Positions 1 to 7,104 of a stretch of 7,283 bases of DNA are shown here, piece after piece. Source of the stretch: an uncultured Bacilli bacterium (GTDB lineage: Bacteria; Bacillota_I; Bacilli_A; RF39; UBA660); assembly GCA_944351345.1 (NCBI GenBank), contig CALVPO010000072.1:1-7283 (forward strand), written 5' to 3'. The stretch's first letter is position 1. Each line of letters starts with the position of its first letter. The notes below the pieces were generated by a model, which was given only the letters and a program-made list of their open reading frames with translations, made no database searches and was not told the origin of the DNA. A program made the translations under genes and the position numbers.

Positions 1-3000
1 GTATAGCTTACTCTAACTATATTGTTTGTCATGTTAGATGCACCGTTGTATGCTAATATAATACTAGTTGCATCTTGTCTTTGAGCTGTTATTGTACCTA
101 AAGTTATACCGGCATCAATTGGGGTATATATGAAATCTGTAAATGGTGTTGTTGCAATTTTTTGTGCTTCGCTAAAGCCATTATTATTTCTGTATGTTTC
201 ATAAGATAGCTCAATATAATATAATGTATTGGCTTTTAATTTTGTAAATGTTATTACTTGATTAATAGCATCTGCTCTAATACCTTCTTTAGTTTCTACT
301 ACAGCATTTGATTCATCTTTTAATTTTGCTGTATATGTTCCATATTTTATTACTTTGCTAACATCAGTTACTGTTGGAGTAAATTCTATGTAATACTCTC
401 CATTTTCGTCGTCTCCCCTATAACCAGAAGTTAGAGTATTATTTAAATTAAATATTGCTTCTTCTAAGGTTGGTATTGTTATGTTATAATCAGGTTCTCC
501 TGCAACTATTTTATCTCCGGTTGTACTTAAAGATTCATTTTGATATAAGATTACTTTATCTTCCTCATTATAAGTATTATTAGTATATGGAACAGCATAG
601 ACGTATAATTTATAATATTCTCCGCCGAATACAAATTTATCTCCAGTAAAGATGTATTCAATATTTTTATTGTTAATATTTTCTAGTTCCTCCATACCTA
701 CTTGAATATAGCAACCACTTACATATCCATTATCAGAACTTCCTAAATTATTGTTATTACAACTAGAGGTAACACTACCATCAAAATTAACAGGGTTATT
801 ATCTTTATCAAATAGTTCAAATCTAATTTTATAATTTTCAGTACTCTTTAATTTTAGTCTCCAACTTAGTGTTTTGTTAGATGATTCATTATTATACGAT
901 GTTGGATTTACTGATAGAGTTATTTTTTCTAGAATAGAATCACTATTAAGTGTTTTTGCTTCATATGTTTTTACTGTGTAACTATTTTGAGAAGACATAT
1001 CATATAATCTTGTTAGTTTGCCATCGACGTATGCTGATATTGTTATATAATATGTTGTATCTGGTTTTATATTTTTATATTCAACCTGTTCTGCTGTTGC
1101 GGTTCCATCATTTATAGTAATATCACTAGTTAAAGTTGTTAATTTATTATTAAGTTCAGGATCACTATATATGTCTATATAATACTTGTTATGTACTTGG
1201 CCATCTTTTTCAAATTGACCATATACTCCAGATGAAGTTATATTTAGTTTTATACTGTTTATCGTACTTCCTGCTGTTGATAAAGATACTTTAGGAACAA
1301 TATTATTAAATCTATAACTTTTACTAGTAGCATTTAAATTTGCTGCTTTTAATACTTTAACGTTGTATCCTTCAAAATCTTTTTTTCCATCATTGAATAC
1401 AATACCATTATTGGTCATAGATAAATTATAATTTATACCTGCATTACTTGGTAACGTATCTGTATCATAATAAGTTGCTCCTTCTGATGGGTTATAATTG
1501 TTAGTGTTTTCTAAATAGTTATATATGTATATATTAGTTGAATCTAGTACATAATCTTCTTTTAAGAAATATATACCATTTATTGTTGTATCTTCATTGT
1601 TAGTTGTTGTTGTTGTTGATCCTGTGTTATAGATATTTAAGTATCTTCCTTTTACTTTATTTTCTAGGATAAGTCCATTAGGGAATTTTTGATTAATTCC
1701 TATAAGGCCACTATCATAATAAGCTTCTACTGATACTTCTAAGTTATGTTTCATAAATCTACTTATGTTGGCATAGTCAATTGCTATATATTTTACTGTA
1801 TTTGTTATAGGATTTCCTTCAGCATCAACTCCTCCTGTATCTACTTGTTCTGTATTTAATCTTCCAGCTAGAAAATATCTTTTATAGTTTTCTATATTAT
1901 CGTCATCTGTTGCTTTAATAGTTACCCCGTATGCAACAGCTCTTTTGGTTATATCATTATCTATAAATTTTATTTTTAATGTATTATCATTATCGTTTAC
2001 TAAGTTATATAGTACTTCTCCATTGTAGTCATACTCTGATTCAAATTCTGATTTTGTTATTTCTGTATAACTATTTTTTCCTTTAGTATTTTTTCTATTT
2101 ATATATACTGAGTATTCGGATTTTTCTTCGATTGGAATCTTTATATCATGGTAATTTCCATCTACTTCTATTTTGGTATCAGCACTTTGATATTCGTTAT
2201 TATCTCCTACTGTATAATATAAATTATTGTCATATAGGGCGTTATCTACGTCAGTGATGCTATATCTATATGTTACACTATTTTCTGTACTAGTAGATAT
2301 GTATTGACTTATAATTGGACTTTGTCTATCTATACTTAAGTTTTGAGATAATTTATCATGAGTATAGGTAGGATTGTCTCCATTTTCTGTTGTGAATTTT
2401 AGTTCGTAGCTTACTTTGTAATCATAGCCTCTAGTAAAATAATTTTTTCCGTCATCTAAATCGCTTGAGTCTAGATAAATTGTTTTACTTTTTGGCTGGT
2501 ATTTATTTCCCATATCTGTTGATACTCTTTTTATTTCTCTATTAGTTGTTGAATTATATATAACATAGTCAACTATTACTTTTTCATAAGTAAATGCTGA
2601 ATCTACAAAAGCATCGCTTAGACTATTATCAATAGTTAGACCTACTATTGTATCTTCGTTTAAAGCGTCTAAGTTATCAACTGTTTGAGATAACATTGTA
2701 TATTCGTCTTCTGTTAGATCTTTTTTCATTATAGGTGTAACGTTTATATATTTATAATTAGGATTAGTTTCAATTCTAGAATCAAGATAATACGATGGAG
2801 TTAATTTGAAAGTGTATATGTTATCTTCTACTGGGATTTCGTTTCTTCCAGTTGAATCTAATACACGTTCTATTTCTACTGTATATGCTCCATTTAGTGT
2901 ACCTGTTGAATTATTAGTTACTTGAATCATTTTATTTAAACTATCTAATTTACCTAATTTTTGGTTATTAAATAAGCTGTTGGTAATAGTAAAACTACTA

Positions 3001-5465
3001 AAGAAATCTTCGATTTGAGTTTTATCTGTCATGGTGTATGTACCAATTAATTTATCTGCTACATTATAACTTCCACTGTATAGGTTCATTTTGATGCTTG
3101 ATACTTCTTCTTCTATGGTTGAATCTTGAGGTTTATTTAATACAGCATCAAATGTTACTACGTTTGCTGAATTTTCAGTTCCATCTTTATTTGTTCCACT
3201 TATATTATCTCCTATTATTTTTAATTTTAAATGTTCACTTTCATCTGTTTTTATATAAAATGGATCTCCTATTTGGACGTTTGTATGAGCATTGCTATCG
3301 TCGTCATAATAATCTCCATATATTTTTACAATATAAGTTGTGTCTGACGATAAGCCTTTTAGATTCATTTTATATTGTAGAGTTGATGGATTAAAAGTTA
3401 TCTGTTGATCATTTTCTGATGTTTCATCAGTTCCTAATTTGTAATATCTTAATGTTATATTGTTTGTTCTGTTAAAACAACTTCTACCACTTAGTGGAAC
3501 AGTACAGTTAGCATCAATTAAAGTTATAGTTCCACTAACACTATTCATAGTTGCTGTTTCTTGTTCGAATTTAATATTTGGTTTACTTTTGATAAGAAAG
3601 TTGCCGCTGTAATCAGATTCCACTTCTCTTATCATTTCGTTATCGTTATATTGGGCTACTACTTTACATCTATAGTTTACTCCTGTTTTTAGTTCTTCTA
3701 TTTCGTTTAGATTTAATTCTATAGCATCTTTATCATTTTTGGTTGTAGAATATGCTAATATTGGTTCAGTTCCATCTAAGCCTATAGAATCTGCTTCATA
3801 TACTTCATACGTATAAGAAATAATACTATTATCTGGATCGTTTATATTTTTTACTTCAATATTAAAGATTATTTCTTCTGAGTTTGTTTTTACTTCTATA
3901 TCAGATAATGTTGGAGTTTGTTTTAAAGTCGTATCTATTCTATTTATTGTATATAAATTAGGATATTTTACACTATCTATCCAAATTTCATCTATGCTTA
4001 CGGAATAGCTTGTATTTGATTTTAATCCTGTGAATTCTATTGTTGGGGTAATTGCATTATTTTCTACTATGTATTCGTTTGGCGTTATTGATTCATTGCT
4101 ACCATTATTATCATAAATACTTACTTTTACTTTATTTACATCAGTGTTTTCATCAAATATTACATTATATGATAAACTGTCTTCTGTTGCATATTGCTTT
4201 TCTAAACTTATTCCTAATTTTTTAGTTTTGAATGTTTTTTGAAAGTATTGTTTTTCGTTGTTATTACCTGTTTCTATTATTGTTAGAGTATATTCTGTGT
4301 CTGGTAATAATGCATTTTTTGTTACTTTAAATGTTCCATTAACGGCTGGTATTGCTATTGGGGCTTCTTTTTCGTTATTTAAGACATTGGTTAATTGAGC
4401 TACTAATTGGCCATTTATGGAACTAGCATTATTTAATTGAAGTGAGGCATCTATTGATGTTGATGTTACATCGGCACTTATTAGCTCTATTTGAGCTGAA
4501 TCACTTCTTCCTGATTGACTACCATTTCCGTTTTGATTATTCTCAGAATTTTCTGTATTTTCATTATTTTCGCCTGTTTGATTTTCATCACCAGTAGTTG
4601 ATGTTTCATTTCCTTCTCCGGTAGTTGTTTCGTTACTGGTAGTTGTTTCTGTTAGATTATTTTCTCCTTCAGTACCATTTCCGTCGCCTTCTCCACCACC
4701 AGAATTTTTACTATCTTCTACGTCTAAATTTATATTTTCATCACCATCTATAGTTATTTGCGATAATAACATTTTTGCACTGCCATTATAATATATTTTT
4801 TCGTTTCCTAAATTTATTATAATATTATCTCCAATATAAATATAACTGTCTTGGGCTGTTACTTGATAGCTATTTTCTTCATTATCTATTTTTACTACTC
4901 CATTTTCAATAAATAATACTTCAAAATAGTCGCCAGCTATTCTTTCAGAACTATTAGGTATTTCTAGTGATAAGTTAGAGCCGGCTATTATATATTTTTC
5001 ATCGCTTATTCTTCCTACAAAGGCATTTACATTAATGTCATCTCCGTTAGTTGTGATAACATATTTATTATTTTCATGTTTAATTAAATTATTGCGATTA
5101 ACATTATAATAAGATATTATAGAAGAATTTATCTCTCCTAAATTTACTAGTGCACCTTTTTTTAGATAACCTATTGATCCATCATTGTAGTGTACAAAGC
5201 TAGCTGGATCTACTACAACTGATTTAGAACTGTTATCTTCGAAGGTTATGTCATCATCAGCGTTTTCTTTATATTTTGTATTAGCACTAAAATAATACTT
5301 AGTATTACTTTTTTTAGTGGTTGTTGTGGATATAATATATCCTTCATTATTAAATACTAAGCTTTCATCTTTATATAATGCAATTGCTCCTATTACTAAT
5401 AGCACTAGAGTTATAACACTTATTATAACTATAAATAAAAATTTGTTTTTTATAAATTTAAACAT
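1..5465 (-). CDS. Giant membrane-linked surface protein with a fibronectin-III/Ig-like array (3' end outside window)
   Basis: Open without a stop for 1,821 codons from ATG at 5465, leaving the window in frame. Residues 1-8 are basic and 9-31 form a hydrophobic helix. This is a signal anchor, or a signal peptide cut after an A-I-A at 27-29. Residues 32-255 are a polar, beta-rich domain I cannot assign. Residues 256-324 are a Gly/Glu/Asn/Thr linker. From 325 onward, beta-sandwich segments of about 95-115 residues follow, marked by the FN3-like pattern L-x-x-[ND]-T-x-Y-x-[VI] near residues 388-392, 484-487, 711, 1468-1472 and 1746-1749, with a variant at Y598. Approximate units are 325-415, 418-512, 517-627, 630-738, 1046-1140, 1389-1503 and 1655-1765; segments between are less regular. 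FN3/Ig arrays usually act as stalks or adhesins; that role is inferred. A cell-wall or membrane anchor at the C-terminus cannot be checked. Start support: GGTGAT lies 5 bases upstream, and an ATG at 5470 is out of frame and soon stops. Confidence 0.9.
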   Translation of the reverse strand, partial: MFKFIKNKFLFIVIISVITLVLLVIGAIALYKDESLVFNNEGYIISTTTTKKSNTKYYFSANTKYKENADDDITFEDNSSKSVVVDPASFVHYNDGSIGYLKKGALVNLGEINSSIISYYNVNRNNLIKHENNKYVITTNGDDINVNAFVGRISDEKYIIAGSNLSLEIPNSSERIAGDYFEVLFIENGVVKIDNEENSYQVTAQDSYIYIGDNIIINLGNEKIYYNGSAKMLLSQITIDGDENINLDVEDSKNSGGGEGDGNGTEGENNLTETTTSNETTTGEGNETSTTGDENQTGENNENTENSENNQNGNGSQSGRSDSAQIELISADVTSTSIDASLQLNNASSINGQLVAQLTNVLNNEKEAPIAIPAVNGTFKVTKNALLPDTEYTLTIIETGNNNEKQYFQKTFKTKKLGISLEKQYATEDSLSYNVIFDENTDVNKVKVSIYDNNGSNESITPNEYIVENNAITPTIEFTGLKSNTSYSVSIDEIWIDSVKYPNLYTINRIDTTLKQTPTLSDIEVKTNSEEIIFNIEVKNINDPDNSIISYTYEVYEADSIGLDGTEPILAYSTTKNDKDAIELNLNEIEELKTGVNYRCKVVAQYNDNEMIREVESDYSGNFLIKSKPNIKFEQETATMNSVSGTITLIDANCTVPLSGRSCFNRTNNITLRYYKLGTDETSENDQQITFNPSTLQYKMNLKGLSSDTTYIVKIYGDYYDDDSNAHTNVQIGDPFYIKTDESEHLKLKIIGDNISGTNKDGTENSANVVTFDAVLNKPQDSTIEEEVSSIKMNLYSGSYNVADKLIGTYTMTDKTQIEDFFSSFTITNSLFNNQKLGKLDSLNKMIQVTNNSTGTLNGAYTVEIERVLDSTGRNEIPVEDNIYTFKLTPSYYLDSRIETNPNYKYINVTPIMKKDLTEDEYTMLSQTVDNLDALNEDTIVGLTIDNSLSDAFVDSAFTYEKVIVDYVIYNSTTNREIKRVSTDMGNKYQPKSKTIYLDSSDLDDGKNYFTRGYDYKVSYELKFTTENGDNPTYTHDKLSQNLSIDRQSPIISQYISTSTENSVTYRYSITDVDNALYDNNLYYTVGDNNEYQSADTKIEVDGNYHDIKIPIEEKSEYSVYINRKNTKGKNSYTEITKSEFESEYDYNGEVLYNLVNDNDNTLKIKFIDNDITKRAVAYGVTIKATDDDNIENYKRYFLAGRLNTEQVDTGGVDAEGNPITNTVKYIAIDYANISRFMKHNLEVSVEAYYDSGLIGINQKFPNGLILENKVKGRYLNIYNTGSTTTTTNNEDTTINGIYFLKEDYVLDSTNIYIYNYLENTNNYNPSEGATYYDTDTLPSNAGINYNLSMTNNGIVFNDGKKDFEGYNVKVLKAANLNATSKSYRFNNIVPKVSLSTAGSTINSIKLNITSSGVYGQFEKDGQVHNKYYIDIYSDPELNNKLTTLTSDITINDGTATAEQVEYKNIKPDTTYYITISAYVDGKLTRLYDMSSQNSYTVKTYEAKTLNSDSILEKITLSVNPTSYNNESSNKTLSWRLKLKSTENYKIRFELFDKDNNPVNFDGSVTSSCNNNNLGSSDNGYVSGCYIQVGMEELENINNKNIEYIFTGDKFVFGGEYYKLYVYAVPYTNNTYNEEDKVILYQNESLSTTGDKIVAGEPDYNITIPTLEEAIFNLNNTLTSGYRGDDENGEYYIEFTPTVTDVSKVIKYGTYTAKLKDESNAVVETKEGIRADAINQVITFTKLKANTLYYIELSYETYRNNNGFSEAQKIATTPFTDFIYTPIDAGITLGTITAQRQDATSIILAYNGASNMTNNIVRVSY
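4494..4700 (-). other. Low-complexity linker in the giant surface protein
   Basis: This encodes residues 256-324 of the giant protein. It opens with three Gly codons, then runs through Gly, Glu, Asn, Thr, Ser and Gln with almost no hydrophobic residues, including short ETTT and GEN-type repeats. It separates the membrane-proximal domain from the FN3-like array and is probably an unfolded spacer across or out of the cell wall. The composition is seen directly; the spacer role is inference. Confidence 0.8.
4620..4649 (-). repeat. 12-base direct repeat, 18-base period, in the linker
   Basis: The 12-mer ggtagttgtttc (plus strand) occurs at 4620-4631 and again at 4638-4649. The offset of 18 bases is a multiple of three, so loss or gain of a unit would keep the frame and change linker length by six residues. 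It encodes the repeated Glu-Thr-Thr-Thr motif. This is a small coding repeat, not a mobile element. Confidence 0.6.
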
Positions 5466-5470
5466 AGCAT

Positions 5471-5476
5471 ATCACC
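5471..5476 (-). promoter_or_regulatory. Ribosome binding site of the giant surface gene
   Basis: Read on the minus strand the site is GGTGAT, complementary to the 3' part of the 16S anti-Shine-Dalgarno sequence, five bases before the ATG at 5465. It fixes that ATG as the start rather than the overlapping ATG at 5470, which is out of frame. Confidence 0.75.
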
Positions 5477-5497
5477 CTATATTCTATTCTTACGATA

Positions 5498-5526
5498 ATT
5501 ATATCATTTGGGATATTTATTGTCAA
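5498..5526 (-). promoter_or_regulatory. Consensus sigma-70/sigma-A promoter with extended -10, driving the giant surface gene
   Basis: On the minus strand TTGACA (5526-5521) is followed by exactly 17 bases and then TATAAT (5503-5498). A TGA directly before the -10 box supplies the extended -10 TGn. Both hexamers match the consensus in full. The expected transcript start is near 5491, leaving a leader of about 26 bases with no room for a riboswitch. The stretch 5527-5560 just upstream is rich in A-tracts and could act as an UP element. There is no clear terminator in the 95 bases between the peptidase stop and the giant gene, so read-through from the upstream operon may add to this promoter. 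Confidence 0.9.
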
Positions 5527-5560
5527 TTTTAGTATAATATTTTTACTTTAGTTTTTTATT

Positions 5561-6256
5561 CTAATTATTCCATGTGTCTGCAAAATTTCCTGGGTTTTGA
5601 TATTCATCTTTTAATACTTGAACACTACTTCCATATCCTTTTAATTGAAAATGGGGAGTATCTTCAAAGGTAGTCCAATCTCCACCCCATTCTAAGCCTA
5701 TTGATTTGCCTAATTCTCCTACTTTTTTTAATTTTTCTTCATCATATTCGCTTCCTTTTTCATCTATACATATATCAAAAGCTATTCCCCAATGATGTAA
5801 TGAAGAATAATCTTCTCCTTTGGCATTTGTAACAACTTTTTCTTTTTTTATAATATTACCTTCATCATCTCTACCTTTATTATAAAGTTTGTTTTGTCTT
5901 TTTACTGTTCTTACTGTTTCAGTTACTCTAATTGGAATTCCTTCTTTTTCACTTAGTTCTACTAATTTAGTCATTTTTTGGGTTAATTTAGGATGAGGTC
6001 TATTTAGACTAATAGCTCCATTTTTATCATAGCTATATAATGGTAATTCAGGTGGAGTTGTAGTATCATTTAAATTAATGTTAGTAATATTGGGAGTCTC
6101 ATCTACTAGGCAATAAAGATCTTCTATTTCATTATTAGAACTGATAGTATTAATATTAGATTTTGTTGCGTTATTTAAGTTGTTTATAATTGATGGTGCT
6201 AAATTAAGTTTAATCTTATTTAGATTGTTTGTAATTTTTATTGGTTTTATGTTCAT
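5561..6256 (-). CDS. M15-family zinc peptidase, CwlK/Ply500-like (probable L-alanyl-D-glutamate endopeptidase)
   Basis: 231 residues. The C-terminal 145 or so carry the M15 peptidase signature. R116, Q121, L124-Y125 and G128-R129 match the substrate-side R...Q..LY..GR motif. S152-L-H154 through G157, A159 and D161 is the SxHxxGxAxD zinc motif. G191-G-D193-W and D199-T-P-H202 complete the site. By family knowledge H154, D161 and H202 bind zinc and D199 is the general base. The WGGDW...DxPHF form points to the CwlK/Ply500 group, which cuts the L-Ala-D-Glu bond of peptidoglycan stem peptides; a carboxypeptidase activity cannot be excluded. Residues 1-70 are very Asn-rich, with no signal peptide or membrane helix, which is odd for a wall enzyme. 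The start is well supported by AGGAGA at 6271-6266. It is the third gene of a probable operon, 26 bases after its neighbour. The stop is TAG. Confidence 0.9.
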   Translation of the reverse strand: MNIKPIKITNNLNKIKLNLAPSIINNLNNATKSNINTISSNNEIEDLYCLVDETPNITNINLNDTTTPPELPLYSYDKNGAISLNRPHPKLTQKMTKLVELSEKEGIPIRVTETVRTVKRQNKLYNKGRDDEGNIIKKEKVVTNAKGEDYSSLHHWGIAFDICIDEKGSEYDEEKLKKVGELGKSIGLEWGGDWTTFEDTPHFQLKGYGSSVQVLKDEYQNPGNFADTWNN

Positions 6257-6265
6257 AATTTTGAT

Positions 6266-6271
6266 TCTCCT
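6266..6271 (-). promoter_or_regulatory. Ribosome binding site of the M15 peptidase gene
   Basis: AGGAGA on the minus strand lies nine bases before the ATG at 6256, within an A-rich stretch. It is near-consensus and supports this start. That matters because the resulting protein lacks a signal peptide, so a missed upstream start is an unlikely explanation: the preceding stop codon of the 267-residue gene is only 26 bases away. Confidence 0.75.
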
Positions 6272-6282
6272 TTTTAGTGTAA

Positions 6283-7086
6283 TTATTTTTCTACTCTTAT
6301 AAATTTATAGTGACTATCTTCTTTTTCAAAGATATATGAGTATATATTAAATTTATTTTTGTTGTTTACTAAGACGTTTGATACTATATTTAAGTTATTA
6401 ATAAAGCTTAAGTCTATAGAATCTTTATCTACTACTGCTACTTCATTTTCCATATTATAATCGCTATAAAATTTTATATCATCTTCTGTTATATTTATGA
6501 ATGCTACTCTTTCATAAATAATTAATTGGTCTCCTTGATATACTGCATTTACAAAGATTGTATCTACTACTTGGGTATAATTATTTTTTATATTATCATG
6601 AATACATATACTATCTTGGTTTATGTCTATTTGGGGATTATCATTATTTAAGGTTTGGATTTCAAAATCAATGTCGTTGGGAAAAAGTTTGCTATTTGTC
6701 ATTTTTAAATCTTCTAGATTGATTTTATAACAATTATTTTGGGGATCTAATGGTTGATTTTGATAATCCATACTTTGAATTGTAAGATATGTTTTTAGAA
6801 TATTATCTAAGGAATCATATTCAGTTTTATTTTTTCTATAATAATATGCATAGTAATCTTTTGATGAGTTACTTCCTATTATGTTAAAAAGTATGCCTTC
6901 TTCTGGGTTGAACTGATGATATAAATCTCTTATTGTTGAGTCTTCATTGTCATTAAAAGTTGCTGTTTCAGTTAAATTTACTTTTTTTGGTTCTGTTTTG
7001 GTGTTAGATAATGAATAAATACCTATAGAAATAATTACTAGTATAATTATGCCTATAATAATTAGATTTATATTCTTTTTAATCAC
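6283..7086 (-). CDS. Membrane-anchored protein of unknown function, extracellular C-terminal domain
   Basis: I do not recognise this family. From the GTG at 7086 it is 267 residues. A short basic start is followed by a single hydrophobic helix at about residues 6-26, then a polar linker and a domain of about 220 residues rich in Asn, Asp, Ile and Tyr with no membrane segments. This is a bitopic protein whose bulk should face outward. Two Cys at 119 and 161 could form a disulfide. The C-terminus alternates hydrophobic and aromatic residues and ends in a charged R-V-E-K, suggesting a closing beta strand. It sits 18 bases after the stop of the upstream partial gene and 26 bases before the peptidase gene, so all three are probably co-transcribed. 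An in-frame TTG at 7095 would add three residues but abuts the ribosome binding site. A role beside the wall peptidase or giant surface protein is only suggested by position. Confidence 0.8.
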   Translation of the reverse strand: MIKKNINLIIIGIIILVIISIGIYSLSNTKTEPKKVNLTETATFNDNEDSTIRDLYHQFNPEEGILFNIIGSNSSKDYYAYYYRKNKTEYDSLDNILKTYLTIQSMDYQNQPLDPQNNCYKINLEDLKMTNSKLFPNDIDFEIQTLNNDNPQIDINQDSICIHDNIKNNYTQVVDTIFVNAVYQGDQLIIYERVAFINITEDDIKFYSDYNMENEVAVVDKDSIDLSFINNLNIVSNVLVNNKNKFNIYSYIFEKEDSHYKFIRVEK

Positions 7087-7095
7087 TATGCTCAA

Positions 7096-7102
7096 CCCTT
7101 TC
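7096..7102 (-). promoter_or_regulatory. Ribosome binding site that decides a GTG start
   Basis: On the minus strand GAAAGGG ends directly against an in-frame TTG at 7095 but nine bases before an in-frame GTG at 7086. Normal Shine-Dalgarno spacing therefore favours GTG. The site overlaps the second of two tandem stop codons of the upstream gene, which would favour coupled translation. Confidence 0.65.
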
Positions 7103-7104
7103 TA

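Noticed and set aside
1603..1617. Five-unit gtt trinucleotide repeat
   Set aside because: It is an in-frame Thr run in the giant protein. A trinucleotide repeat cannot cause phase-variable frameshifting and is too short to be notable.
3098..3394. Plus-strand open frame of 98 codons
   Set aside because: It lies wholly antisense to the giant gene, has a Leu/Phe/Tyr-heavy composition typical of the complement of an AT-rich gene, and has no ribosome binding site of note.
5468..5470. Alternative ATG just upstream of the giant gene's start
   Set aside because: It is out of frame with the long open frame and meets a stop within seven codons.
5317..5532. Plus-strand open frame of 71 codons
   Set aside because: It is antisense to the giant gene's start and to its consensus promoter; nothing suggests translation.
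5533..5538. TATAAT on the plus strand
   Set aside because: There is no matching -35 box about 17 bases upstream and no plus-strand gene downstream; it is chance in AT-rich DNA.
5531..5547. Possible hairpin (AGTA...TACT) after the M15 peptidase gene
   Set aside because: The stem is short, AT-only apart from one pair and interrupted, and on the minus strand no T-run follows. It is not a credible terminator.
5561..6256. Prophage endolysin interpretation of the M15 gene
   Set aside because: The catalytic domain resembles Ply500, but no holin, tail or other phage gene is seen in the window, and bacterial CwlK-type enzymes share the same motifs. The option is left open as a refutation test only.
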